This document shows, piece after piece, positions 1-8,286 of a stretch of 64,000 nucleotides of DNA; position 1 is the first letter of the stretch; every line of letters starts with the position of its first letter. The notes under the pieces were generated by a model that was not told the DNA's origin, made no database searches, and saw only the letters and a list, made by a program, of their open reading frames with translations. The stretch lies in the NCBI RefSeq assembly GCF_038051945.1, contig NZ_CP150302.1, positions 5,642,001 through 5,706,000 on the forward strand, written 5' to 3'. Source of the stretch: Paenibacillus sp. FSL H3-0469 (GTDB lineage: Bacteria; Bacillota; Bacilli; Paenibacillales; Paenibacillaceae). The position numbers and the translations under genes were made by a program.

Positions 1-2
1 TG

Positions 3-566
3 TTCATCCGGCTGGAGCGCCGCCCGCTCCAGTCCCGTGAACTTGTGCTGCTGGCGGTGTTGTCCGCTATTGCTGCGGTCAGCCGGATTCCTTTTGCCGC
101 ATTGCCGGGGGTAAAGCCTGTGTCGGCCGTTGTCATCCTCTCCGCTTATGTCTTCGGGGCAGAGGCGGGATTCGTCATCGGTGCAGTCGCCGCGCTGGTC
201 TCGAATATTTACTTCGGGCAGGGTCCCTGGACACCATGGCAGATGTTTGCCTGGGGCATGACCGGACTTACAGCCGGGTGGCTGCGGAGGAGCTGGCTAT
301 TGCGCAAGCGGGCCGGGCTGCTGGTGTTTGGCTTCATCTGGGGGTTCCTGTTCGGCTGGATTATGAATATCTGGGTCCTGCTCAGTCTGCCTGATGCCTT
401 TAGCTGGCGGCTGGTTGCCGTTACGTTTGCCGCGAGCTTTTATTTCGATCTGGCCCATGCCTTGTCGAATGTATTCTTCTTAGCGGTGCTGGCCGGAGTC
501 TGGACCAAGGTGCTGCAGAGATTCCGCAAGAAATATGGCTTGCTTCAAGAGCGAATGGAATTATAA
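3..566 (+). CDS. ECF transporter S component, 5' end outside window
   Basis: Membrane substrate-binding (S) subunit of an energy-coupling factor vitamin/cofactor importer. The reading frame is open back to the first base, so the protein starts upstream; a GTG at 45 is internal to a coding stretch reading FIRLERRPLQSREL. Visible part is about 187 residues with roughly five hydrophobic segments. Family hallmarks seen: the AAVSRIPFAALPGVKPVSA stretch, the GAEAGFVIGAVAALVSN segment and the FGQGPWTPWQMFAWG loop, typical of the cobalamin-like (CbrT-type) S components. The substrate cannot be fixed from sequence alone. The ATPase and EcfT subunits are not in the window. Confident on family, weak on ligand. 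Confidence 0.75.
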   Translation, partial: FIRLERRPLQSRELVLLAVLSAIAAVSRIPFAALPGVKPVSAVVILSAYVFGAEAGFVIGAVAALVSNIYFGQGPWTPWQMFAWGMTGLTAGWLRRSWLLRKRAGLLVFGFIWGFLFGWIMNIWVLLSLPDAFSWRLVAVTFAASFYFDLAHALSNVFFLAVLAGVWTKVLQRFRKKYGLLQERMEL

Positions 567-608
567 TTAATAGATAGCGCTTTACTAAAACGATATTTTT
601 CTTCTTTT

Positions 609-661
609 TTCGACATTTTTTTTAGCAGGGCCATCAACAATTCGATGTTATTCTCCGATAA
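609..661 (+). promoter_or_regulatory. Upstream region of the MCP gene: candidate sigma-D promoter and 0A-like box
   Basis: TCCGATAA at 654-661 resembles the sigma-D -10 (GCCGATAA), with TCAA at 634-637 in the -35 position at 16-bp spacing (consensus TAAA, N15). Chemoreceptor genes are commonly sigma-D controlled in Bacillales. TTCGACA at 609-615 is the reverse complement of the Spo0A box TGTCGAA. Both are short matches in an AT-rich spacer, so this is only a candidate. Confidence 0.3.
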
Positions 662-702
662 ATAAGGTTACAGCTAGATTCGAGAAGGCGGGATAACGGG
701 AA

Positions 703-2412
703 ATGAGACATCTGAAGATTAAGCATAAAATGATTGTACTGATAGCGGTGGTTATCCTACTGCTGATCGGGATCGGAACCACAGGTATTCTGACGACAAC
801 CAGAATGGCGGACAGGTCTGAAGAGACGTACAGGCAGAACCTGCAGCCGATTTATTTCGTAACGGAGATCCGCGGGAACAACCGGGCCATTGAGTCTTTT
901 CTGCTGGAGGATCTGATTACCACGGATGACGCCAAGAAGCAGGAGCTGAAGGCGAGAATTCAGGAGAACATCCAGACGAACAATGAGCTGATGGCCGAAC
1001 TGAGGAAGATTGAATTTAACAATGAGAAGATTGCTGCTTATGTGAACGAATATACCCTGCTGCTGCCGGACTACCGCTCACAGCGTGATAATATTATCCA
1101 CCTGGCCGAAAACGATCTTAACGACGAAGGATATCAGGTGTTCACGGGCCAGACCTTTAATGAGCTGCGTGACAAAATGGTCCGGCTGCTTGAAGAGACA
1201 GCGACGTTATTCATTCAGGATGCGTCTGCCCATAATACGCGTACGGCTGACAGTGCCAAGAGCTCTGTTACGCTAAGCAGCGTTCTGATTGCACTGGCCT
1301 TGCTGCTCAGTATTGTCCTAAGTGTGATCATCACCAGATTGATTACAGGGCCGCTGAAGGAATTGCAGGGGCTGATGAAGCGGGCGGAAGAAGGAGATCT
1401 GACGGCCTCTGCCGCTTACCGGTCCAGGGATGAGATCGGCCAGATTAATACCTCGTTCAATACCATGCTGGACGGGTTGAAAAATATGATGCGCGGCGTC
1501 TCGGAGAGCGCCGAGATTCTCTCGGCCTCCTCCCAGCAGATGAGTGCCAGTGCCGACCAGACCGCACACGCCTCACAGGTTATCGCTGAGACGTCAGGCG
1601 AGATCGCAACCGGATTCGATGTGCAGGCGGAGAGCATTACCCGTACTACGCAGTCTGTGCGGACGATGTCCTATGAGATTGCCGAAGCCCGGCATAGCGG
1701 TAACGAAATGACCCGCCTGATGGAGCAGGCTGCCTCCTCCACGGAACGCGGTGTGTACGCAGTAGAACAGATTCTGGCCCAGATGCGGGAGATTGACTCC
1801 AGTGTCTCGGAGAGCCGGCAGATTGTCGGCAACCTTGGCAGCCTGTCTGAAGAGATTAACACCATTATTACAACCATTAATGAGATTGCGACCCAGACCA
1901 ATCTGTTGTCCCTGAATGCTTCCATTGAAGCCGCCCGGGCGGGAGAGCATGGCCGTGGCTTCGCTGTAGTAGCCGGTGAGATCCGCAAGCTGGCGGAGGC
2001 TACCGGAACCAGCTCGCTGCAGATTACGGAGATTATTAATCACATCCGTCAGCAGACCGCCAGTGCCGTAGAATCGATGGAGCAAGGCTCCGGTATTGTC
2101 TCTCATGGTGTAGCGCAGAGCGAAGTGGTATCGGAAGCCTTTACAGCGATCCAGACCTCCATTCAGGCCGCCAGTGAGCAGACTGAACAGATTACAGAGG
2201 TTATCGGTCATGTCGCACAGGAATCGGAGGAAGCAGCCAAGTCCATGTCGACGGTGAACGAAATCTCGCGCAAAGGCGCCGCAGACCTTCAGAGCACCAG
2301 CGAAGCAAGCCTGGAGCAACTGACCGCGATGGGAGAGATGTCCTCCTCGGCACAGTTCCTGGCTACCTTGGCCGAGGACCTGCAGAAGCATCTGGCAAGG
2401 TTCCGGCTGTAA
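703..2412 (+). CDS. Methyl-accepting chemotaxis protein
   Basis: Transmembrane chemoreceptor that signals to CheA/CheW. 569 residues, a usual length. Order: TM1 (about 10-30), an extracellular helical four-helix-bundle-type sensor with no PAS or Cache signature (about 32-188), TM2 (about 190-212), HAMP (about 213-265), then a long coiled-coil signalling domain. The conserved hairpin tip reads NEIATQTNLLSLNASIEAAR followed by AGEHGRGFAVVAGEIRKLAE. Flanking Gln/Glu-rich helices supply probable methylation sites. No other chemotaxis genes are adjacent, so it is an orphan receptor with unknown ligand. A GC-rich hairpin plus T-run (2436-2495) follows the stop. Confidence 0.95.
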   Translation: MRHLKIKHKMIVLIAVVILLLIGIGTTGILTTTRMADRSEETYRQNLQPIYFVTEIRGNNRAIESFLLEDLITTDDAKKQELKARIQENIQTNNELMAELRKIEFNNEKIAAYVNEYTLLLPDYRSQRDNIIHLAENDLNDEGYQVFTGQTFNELRDKMVRLLEETATLFIQDASAHNTRTADSAKSSVTLSSVLIALALLLSIVLSVIITRLITGPLKELQGLMKRAEEGDLTASAAYRSRDEIGQINTSFNTMLDGLKNMMRGVSESAEILSASSQQMSASADQTAHASQVIAETSGEIATGFDVQAESITRTTQSVRTMSYEIAEARHSGNEMTRLMEQAASSTERGVYAVEQILAQMREIDSSVSESRQIVGNLGSLSEEINTIITTINEIATQTNLLSLNASIEAARAGEHGRGFAVVAGEIRKLAEATGTSSLQITEIINHIRQQTASAVESMEQGSGIVSHGVAQSEVVSEAFTAIQTSIQAASEQTEQITEVIGHVAQESEEAAKSMSTVNEISRKGAADLQSTSEASLEQLTAMGEMSSSAQFLATLAEDLQKHLARFRL

Positions 2413-2435
2413 CTGCTATAATAGATATTAACCTG

Positions 2436-2495
2436 GCCCGATCCGGCCGAGGAACCCTGGAGAATCGCGGGCATCCTCAGCGGAGCCGGGCTTTT
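2436..2495 (+). terminator. Rho-independent terminator after the MCP gene
   Basis: Arms GCCCGATCCGGCCGAGGA (2436-2453) and TCCTCAGCGGAGCCGGGC (2474-2491) pair with a few mismatches and are followed by TTTT. It lies 24 bp past the MCP stop. Confidence 0.65.
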
Positions 2496-2534
2496 GAACG
2501 TATTAGTATTAACCTGAAGGAGGCGGTCTCTATA

Positions 2535-3662
2535 ATGAATACCCGAACATGGAAGCTGGCGGTAGTTCCAGCCTTGTTAATGACACTTGCAGCTTGCAGC
2601 TCCAATCAGGCTGATGCTCCGGCGGTTAGCCCCACTCCACAGCCAACTGCGGCTCCTGTAGAAGCTTCTGCCCAGCCGACCGAAGGACCGAAGGCTACAC
2701 CGGTACCTGCTGAAGCTGCTGGCGTAAAGGTTGGGGAAGTTAAGCAGTATGAGCAAATCGCGATTTCCGACTGGAAAGATGATCAAACCATTGTCGTGTC
2801 TAAGGCGAACGATAAGCTTGGGCCGATCGGCTCGGGAGAGCTGAAGGGTTCCTATCCGCAGAGCCTGTATTTCTTCCACCTGGATAGCGGCGAATACGAA
2901 TTGATTACAGAGAAGGCGAACATGATGCTGGGGGATGCTAAGCTGTCCGCCGACCAGTTATTTCTGCTCTATAGTGAATTCTCCTTGGGTGACCCTGCCT
3001 ACAATGTGATAGATCTGGGTTCCAAAAAGACCTTCACCATCAAGGGCGATACCATTGCGGGGGCAATGGGGGCCGAGTGGGCGGATAAGGATACGGTAGT
3101 CGGTCCGGCATACAGCGGCGGTGCTTATACAGCCACTACTTCCATGAAGATTGCGCCGGTGGAGGGACTGGGCGGGGAGAGCCTGAGTGTTGTAAGACAA
3201 ATCAAGGATAAGATCTATTACACCAGTAATTCGAAGGACTCGCTGCAAACGCTGGACCTGAAAACTAAGGCGAAGGCTGACTTGAATATTCCGGGTACCA
3301 GCAGTGTAATCCCTTCACCGGACGAAGAACAAATGCTGATCCTGCAGTATAAGGAGAATACCCAGGCGCTGCTGCTGAGCGGCACTGACGGTAAGAATCC
3401 GCGGACCCTGGTGGAAGGCGCCGAGCTTGGGGCCGTCTCCTGGTCTCCAGACCAACGTCTGGTCGCCTATAGTGTAACTATTGAGGAGAAGGGTATAACG
3501 AAGAATACCTTATATGCCTACGATCTGTCTTCTGACAAGTCCGTTCAGATTGCGGAGAGCAACGGGACGATGACCACCTCATGGAGCCCCTCAGGCAAGC
3601 AGCTTGCGTATACGGAGCGGGATGACAGCGGCAGCAGCAGCAGCATAGTTCAGCTAAAGTAG
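2535..3662 (+). CDS. Secreted lipoprotein with TolB-like beta-propeller
   Basis: Predicted surface lipoprotein of 375 residues. Signal peptide with lipobox LAAC (Cys about residue 21), then a Pro/Ala/Thr-rich tether (about 27-62), then a propeller made of repeated blades. Two late blades carry the typical SWSPD/SWSPSGKQLAYTE signature of TolB/WD40-like PD40 repeats. No catalytic motif was found, so binding or scaffolding is the likely role; true function unknown. AAGGAGGCGG sits just before the ATG. It stands alone between two terminators. Distinguishing a TolB-like protein from a DPP-type propeller peptidase: no Ser-Asp-His hydrolase domain follows the propeller. Confidence 0.75.
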   Translation: MNTRTWKLAVVPALLMTLAACSSNQADAPAVSPTPQPTAAPVEASAQPTEGPKATPVPAEAAGVKVGEVKQYEQIAISDWKDDQTIVVSKANDKLGPIGSGELKGSYPQSLYFFHLDSGEYELITEKANMMLGDAKLSADQLFLLYSEFSLGDPAYNVIDLGSKKTFTIKGDTIAGAMGAEWADKDTVVGPAYSGGAYTATTSMKIAPVEGLGGESLSVVRQIKDKIYYTSNSKDSLQTLDLKTKAKADLNIPGTSSVIPSPDEEQMLILQYKENTQALLLSGTDGKNPRTLVEGAELGAVSWSPDQRLVAYSVTIEEKGITKNTLYAYDLSSDKSVQIAESNGTMTTSWSPSGKQLAYTERDDSGSSSSIVQLK

Positions 3663-3700
3663 AACCTCATCATGAGGGCAATTTTTAAAATCCAAAAAAA

Positions 3701-3745
3701 AGCGGTCCGTACCGGTAAATCTACCGGATACGGACCGCTTTTTTT
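3701..3745 (+). terminator. Strong Rho-independent terminator
   Basis: AGCGGTCCGTACCGGTA (3701-3717) pairs with TACCGG-A-TACGGACCGCT (3722-3739) with one bulged A, flanked by A8 on the left and T7 on the right. It ends the lipoprotein transcript and could act on both strands between convergent genes. Confidence 0.9.
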
Positions 3746-3845
3746 AAAATATAAGAATTTATATGTTGCACACGATAAATTATCCTTCTATTTCTCGCTG
3801 AAACGGTGCCGTCCTTTAAAAGGACGGCAAAGCCGTTTCCACTTG
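3746..3845 (-). repeat. 3'-UTR element, copy A (downstream of qoxD)
   Basis: About 100 bp shared with 18012-18110, 39471-39569 and, in a shortened form, 50371-50425. Read in the sense of the upstream gene (qoxD, minus strand) it begins CAAGTGGAAACGGC, contains nested hairpins GAAACGG...CCGTTTC and GCCGTCC...GGACGGC, continues GTTTCAGCGAGAAATAG and ends TTCTTATATTTT. It starts 43 bp past the qoxD stop. Confidence 0.8.
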
Positions 3846-3888
3846 TAGATTACTAGAAGGAGCATAACGCCCCTCTGCTTCTTACAGG

Positions 3889-4182
3889 CTAAGCATACCA
3901 GCCCCATACGAAGATGAACAGGGTGCCGAAGATCGTGACCAGAGCCACGAACATGGCGTATGCGATGTTGATATACAATTCTTTTTTGGAATCGGCCGAT
4001 TCTCCGATGTGCATGAACACAAACAGCTGCAAGGAGGCCTGTATGAGCGCTGTAACCAGCAGTACAACCATATTGGCACTGGAGGACAGGTCTCCGTAAA
4101 TAACGATCAGTGCAGCGGCAGAGAGGACCAGAGAGGCTACATAACCCATCACATGCTTAATTGGGAATAGTTGCTTCATCAT
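3889..4182 (-). CDS. qoxD: Quinol oxidase subunit IV
   Basis: Small membrane subunit of the aa3-type quinol oxidase, thought to aid assembly or stability of the CuB site. 97 residues, the normal size. Three hydrophobic helices, with the family stretch LQLFVFMHIGE and closing LFIFVWGWYA. It is the last gene of qoxABCD: its ATG lies one base after the qoxC stop, and the Shine-Dalgarno AAGGA is inside qoxC. A second ATG follows directly; the first has the better spacing. Product identity is clear from both sequence and operon position. Confidence 0.93.
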   Translation of the reverse strand: MMKQLFPIKHVMGYVASLVLSAAALIVIYGDLSSSANMVVLLVTALIQASLQLFVFMHIGESADSKKELYINIAYAMFVALVTIFGTLFIFVWGWYA

Positions 4183-4183
4183 G

Positions 4184-4780
4184 TCACATCAGTCCTTTCA
4201 GGTAGACGAAGCTGAAGATAAAGATCCAGACCACGTCTAAGAAGTGCCAGAACAAGGAGAAGATGAACGTTTTGTTAGCGGTAGCGGGCGTAATGCCGCG
4301 CTTCCACAACTGAATCATAATGCCAATTCCCCACAGCAGACCGAAGCTGACGTGAAGACCATGCGTTCCCAGCAGGATGAACAGACTGGAGAGGAAACCG
4401 CTGGTCTGCAGCGTAGCTCCTTCATGCACATAAGTGAAGAACTCGTCGATTTCGATACCGACAAAAGCCAGACCCATCACCAGCGTAATCGCCATGAAGA
4501 CCATCATGGCTTTCTTGTAGCCATGCCGCATGGCATGGACAGCCAGACCGATGGTGAAGGAGCTTGACAGCAGGAGGAAGGTCTCCATCAGCACCGGGCC
4601 GATCTCGAACAGCTCGCTGCCGCTAGGTCCGCTGGCATAGCGGTTAACCATTACGAAATATACTGTGAACAGCGTAGCGAAGAGAGGGATCTCGGCTCCG
4701 AGAAAGACCCAGAAGCCGAAGATCTTGTTACTGTTCTCTTCCGTTGAATATTCGAGCGGCTTGGACGCATCTATTTTCAT
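4184..4780 (-). CDS. qoxC: Quinol oxidase subunit III
   Basis: Five-helix membrane subunit of the terminal oxidase, 198 residues as expected for QoxC/CyoC rather than the seven-helix COX3. Seen: NKIFGFWVFLGAEIPLFATLF near the N terminus, LLLSSSFTIGLAVHAMR, the EFFTYVHEGATLQTSGF loop and GTHGLHVSFGLLWG, then HFLDVVWIFIFSFVYLKGL at the end. The ATG overlaps the qoxB stop by 4 bp (ATGA), which indicates translational coupling. Together with qoxB it forms the proton-pumping core. Confidence 0.95.
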   Translation of the reverse strand: MKIDASKPLEYSTEENSNKIFGFWVFLGAEIPLFATLFTVYFVMVNRYASGPSGSELFEIGPVLMETFLLLSSSFTIGLAVHAMRHGYKKAMMVFMAITLVMGLAFVGIEIDEFFTYVHEGATLQTSGFLSSLFILLGTHGLHVSFGLLWGIGIMIQLWKRGITPATANKTFIFSLFWHFLDVVWIFIFSFVYLKGLM

Positions 4781-6726
4781 ACAGTCTCACCCCGCATCAG
4801 TTTCTTTTCTGTAGCTGCAATCTCTTCTACAGGAATGTAGTAGCCCTGGTCCTTATCGAAGGACATGAAGGCCAGCACGACCAGGATTCCAATCCCGGAG
4901 ACAATCGCCGGAATCCACATGCTGAATACCAGGAAGAAGCCAAGGAAGAAGAAGACTACACCGAGTATGAACGGCTTGCCGGTATTGCTTGGCATATGAA
5001 TCTTGGTGTATTTAGTATCTGTATACAGCGGAATATTCTCGTGCTTCGCAGACCATAGAGCATCGCGCGTCTCAACCTTAGGCACAATGGCGAAGTTGTA
5101 GAGCGGGATCGGACTGTGCGTAGCCCATTCCAGTGTCCGGCCATCCCAAGGATCGTTGGTTGTATCTCTTGGCATATAGCGGGTACTCCAGTAAATATTG
5201 TAGACCAGGATCACGAAGCCGATGGCGAGCCCGACGGCCCCGACGAAGCTCAGCATATTGAGCGGACCGAAGCCTGATTCCTCCGAGTACGTATACATAC
5301 GCCGCGTCATTCCCATCAGACCCAGGAAGAACAGCGGGAAGAAGGTTACGTTAAAGGAAATGATGATCCACCAGAAGGCATGCTTGCCCAGCCGCTCATT
5401 CAGGCGGAAGCCGAACACTTTAGGGAACCAGTAGTGGAACCCGGCGATGACAGCGAACACAGCACCCGGAATCAGCACGTAGTGGAAATGCGCAACCAGG
5501 AACATCGTGTTGTGATACTGGTAATCGGCGCTGGCCATCGCCAGCATGACACCCGTTACCCCGCCGATCGTAAAGATCGGGATAAAGGCCAGCGTGTACA
5601 GCATCGGGGTCGTGAAGGTAATCCTGCCCTTTCGCAGGGTGAATAGCCAGTTGAATATTTTGACCCCGGTAGGTACTGCTATGGCCATCGTTGTTATCGA
5701 GAAGAAGCTGTTGACCATGGCACCTTGACCCATCGTATAGAAATGGTGCGCCCATACGAGGAAGGACAGGAGCGAGATGATCAGCATACTGAATACCATG
5801 GAGGTATAGCCGTACAGGTTCTTCTTTGAGAAGGTGGCGATAATCTCACTATAAATACCGAACGCCGGAAGGATTACGATATAGACCTCCGGATGTCCCC
5901 AGACCCAGAACAGGTTGGCCCAGAGCATATCCATCCCGCCGTTGGCCATCGTGAAGAACTGGGAGCCGAAGAGGCGGTCGAACATCATCATGGCCAGCGC
6001 TACGGTAAGAACCGGGAAGGCAAAGACGATAATAACGTTGGTGATCAGTACGGACCAGGTGAACATCGGCATCTTCATCAGCGTCATGCCTGGTGCGCGC
6101 ATCTTAAGAATCGTTACGATAAAGTTAACCCCGGTGATCAGCGTACCGATACCGGATATTTGCAGAGCCAGAGAGTAGTAGTTGTTCCCTACGGTCGGGC
6201 TGAATTCAAGACTCGCCAGCGGGAAATATGCTGACCAGCCCGCATCCGGCGATCCGCCGATGACGAAGGAAATGTTCAGCAGCATGGCGCCCATGAAGAA
6301 GAGCCAGAAGCTGACAGCGTTCAGCCGCGGGAAGGCAACGTCCCGTGCACCGATCTGCAGCGGAATGATTACGTTCATCAGACCGATGATGAACGGCATG
6401 GCCATGAAGAGAATCATGATCAGACCATGGGTGGTGAAGACCTCATTGTAATGCTGCGCATCGAGGAATTTCATTTCCGGCGCAGCCGTCTGCAGACGCA
6501 TCATCATCGCATCTACACCGCCGCGGAACAGCATCAGCAGTGCCGCGAGGATGTACATGATCCCGATTTTTTTGTGGTCAACCGTGGTCAGCCATTCGCG
6601 CCACAGATAGCCCCATTTCTTGAAATAGGTAAGCCCTACGAGAATCCCGATGGTTGCCAGTGCAATACTGATCATGGCCCCGTATATCAAGGGTTCGCCG
6701 TGAACCTTAAATTTGTCTAAATCCAT
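4777..6726 (-). CDS. qoxB: Quinol oxidase subunit I
   Basis: Catalytic heme-copper subunit that reduces O2 to water using menaquinol electrons and pumps protons. 649 residues, about 15 helices, the QoxB/CyoB long form. Seen: the low-spin heme His in FTTHGLIMILF, the crosslinked His-Tyr motif WGHPEVYIVILPAFG, the CuB histidines in WAHHFYTMG, and the heme ligands in VAHFHYVLIPG. AAAGGAGC precedes the ATG. The gene order A-B-C-D on the minus strand matches Bacillales qox operons. Confidence 0.97.
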   Translation of the reverse strand: MDLDKFKVHGEPLIYGAMISIALATIGILVGLTYFKKWGYLWREWLTTVDHKKIGIMYILAALLMLFRGGVDAMMMRLQTAAPEMKFLDAQHYNEVFTTHGLIMILFMAMPFIIGLMNVIIPLQIGARDVAFPRLNAVSFWLFFMGAMLLNISFVIGGSPDAGWSAYFPLASLEFSPTVGNNYYSLALQISGIGTLITGVNFIVTILKMRAPGMTLMKMPMFTWSVLITNVIIVFAFPVLTVALAMMMFDRLFGSQFFTMANGGMDMLWANLFWVWGHPEVYIVILPAFGIYSEIIATFSKKNLYGYTSMVFSMLIISLLSFLVWAHHFYTMGQGAMVNSFFSITTMAIAVPTGVKIFNWLFTLRKGRITFTTPMLYTLAFIPIFTIGGVTGVMLAMASADYQYHNTMFLVAHFHYVLIPGAVFAVIAGFHYWFPKVFGFRLNERLGKHAFWWIIISFNVTFFPLFFLGLMGMTRRMYTYSEESGFGPLNMLSFVGAVGLAIGFVILVYNIYWSTRYMPRDTTNDPWDGRTLEWATHSPIPLYNFAIVPKVETRDALWSAKHENIPLYTDTKYTKIHMPSNTGKPFILGVVFFFLGFFLVFSMWIPAIVSGIGILVVLAFMSFDKDQGYYIPVEEIAATEKKLMRGETV

Positions 6727-6770
6727 TAGGGTAGCTCCTTTCAGTGTGTTGCATTAAGCTCTCCAGAGAG

Positions 6771-7787
6771 CTAGTGTCCTTCGTGTGTGCTTTCATCCAC
6801 AGGGGAGCTTGGCAGCGGCTGATCGACTTCCGGATCAGGCTTGCTGTCGAATTCCGTTCCGCTGGACGGCTCGGGAGACGGATGGATTTCCTTGTTATCC
6901 TGATGCTCCGGATTGCCGTTGTCCATATCCATCTCCTTGCCGCCGCCGCTCATATGCTCGCCGTGGTCTCCAGGAGGCGGGCTGAACTCCAGATGGGTGG
7001 AGGAATACGTTTTGCGTCCGAGGTAATCCGTGGCCAGCAGGCCCTTGAATTCTTCCTCAGTCAGCTTAGGCGCAGTTTCCTTCACTTCCTTCACCCAGTC
7101 CTCGTAACCCTTGTTACTCAGGACAAGTGCTTCGAATTCCATGTGAGCGAAGCCTTTACCGCTGAAGTTGGCATTCTTTCCGATATAAGAGCCTTCTGTA
7201 TCAGCGGAGAGATGAAGCGTTGTCAGCATGTCGCTCATGGCGTACTTTTGCCCGGCAAGCTGTGGAATCCAGAGACTGGTAATGGTGCCGAATGAGTACA
7301 TTCTGAATTCTACCGCACGATGCACCGGCATATTTACGTAGTTAACGGTCTCGATCCCTTCCTCAGGGTAGCTGAAATGCCATTTCCAGTTGGAAGAGGA
7401 AGCATAGATGACCAGCGGAGTCTGATCTTGATAGTCCGCAGCCACATTCTCTACTTCGTTAGTCGTCTTAACGGTAACAACGGACAGGAAGGCTACGATG
7501 ATTATCGGGATGATAATCCAGATGGCCTCCAGTACCTTGTTGCCTTCCTCATGTTCAGGGATGTAGCCCTCATTACTCTTCTTCGCACGATATTTCACCA
7601 GTACAAAGATATACAGAATGTAGACAACAGCCAGAACCCCGAGCATCACAAGAATAGAGAGCAAGATGGTGTCAGATAACGTCCTCGCAGACGGCCCCTT
7701 CGGGTTCAAAACAGCGATTGAGCTGCATCCCGGCAGGAGAAGGATCAGGCTTAGAAACAAAGCGTATAACGGTCCCTTTTTCTTCAT
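6771..7787 (-). CDS. qoxA: Quinol oxidase subunit II, with acidic His-rich tail
   Basis: Membrane-anchored subunit II of the oxidase, 338 residues. Lipobox LLPGC (Cys about 21), two TM helices (about 40-65 and 85-110) and an extracytoplasmic cupredoxin domain with WKWHFSYPEEGIETVNYVNM and FRMYSFGTITSLWIPQLAGQ. The CuA ligand motif CxxxC is absent (the region reads NFSGKGFAHMEFEA), so this is a quinol, not a cytochrome c, oxidase. The last ~68 residues are a Pro/Asp/Glu/His/Met-rich extension beyond the usual domain. AAGGAAGGAG sits before the ATG. First gene of the operon, so the promoter lies in 7788-8286. Confidence 0.95.
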   Translation of the reverse strand: MKKKGPLYALFLSLILLLPGCSSIAVLNPKGPSARTLSDTILLSILVMLGVLAVVYILYIFVLVKYRAKKSNEGYIPEHEEGNKVLEAIWIIIPIIIVAFLSVVTVKTTNEVENVAADYQDQTPLVIYASSSNWKWHFSYPEEGIETVNYVNMPVHRAVEFRMYSFGTITSLWIPQLAGQKYAMSDMLTTLHLSADTEGSYIGKNANFSGKGFAHMEFEALVLSNKGYEDWVKEVKETAPKLTEEEFKGLLATDYLGRKTYSSTHLEFSPPPGDHGEHMSGGGKEMDMDNGNPEHQDNKEIHPSPEPSSGTEFDSKPDPEVDQPLPSSPVDESTHEGH

Positions 7788-8286
7788 ATAGAACTCCTTC
7801 CTTCAATACTACTTTTCATTCGCCGTTCATTAACGGGAGTACATTGATCTGTATCTATAGTAAGAACTACTTACCCATAATGCAAAATACATATTTTGTA
7901 TAAATATATAAAATAGACCTTAAAAATGGCGAACAAGTTAAATATGTGTGAGCAATTTGTTACAAGTACATAAGGGTATGATAAAGATCACAGTAGTGGC
8001 GCGCTTTAGCTAATTTTAAGGTTGTTCAATTTTTGTTCAAAATTCCGATATTGTTATTAATTTTGTCACAATTATTCTGGGCCAAAAACCGCTGATTTAA
8101 CCGTATAACACCTGCTGTGACAGCATTCGACGAGAATTGCGTGCTTTCTGAAAATAATGGCGAACCCTCATTTATCATTGCATAAGGGTAACAATTTTTT
8201 AGCTTCCGGTTACAATCTCTCAAATTACGTTAAAAGTATATATGATAAAGTGATAGACAAATATACATAGATTGGAGACTGCTGCT
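7788..8286. promoter_or_regulatory. AT-rich divergent promoter region between qoxA and the deacetylase gene
   Basis: About 500 bp with no supportable gene. It must hold the qox promoter (leftward) and the deacetylase promoter (rightward). A 7-2-7 palindrome CAAAATA-CA-TATTTTG lies at 7883-7898, close to the qoxA side. A loose TGTGA-N8-TTACA lies at 7947-7964 but does not fit the 6-bp spacing of FNR/Rex sites. A TATGATAAAG stretch at about 8241-8250 is a candidate -10 for the rightward gene. No confident -35/-10 pair was assigned. Confidence 0.4.

Noticed and set aside
5893..6720. Plus-strand open frames opposite qoxB
   Set aside because: Shadows of the strongly conserved minus-strand gene; no ribosome binding site or family match.
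6771..7787. Cytochrome c oxidase subunit II
   Set aside because: The CuA Cys ligands are absent, and qoxD follows in the operon, so it is a quinol oxidase.
7947..7964. FNR- or Rex-type operator TGTGAGCAATTTGTTACA before qoxA
   Set aside because: Half-sites are separated by 8 bp, not 6, and the palindrome is poor.
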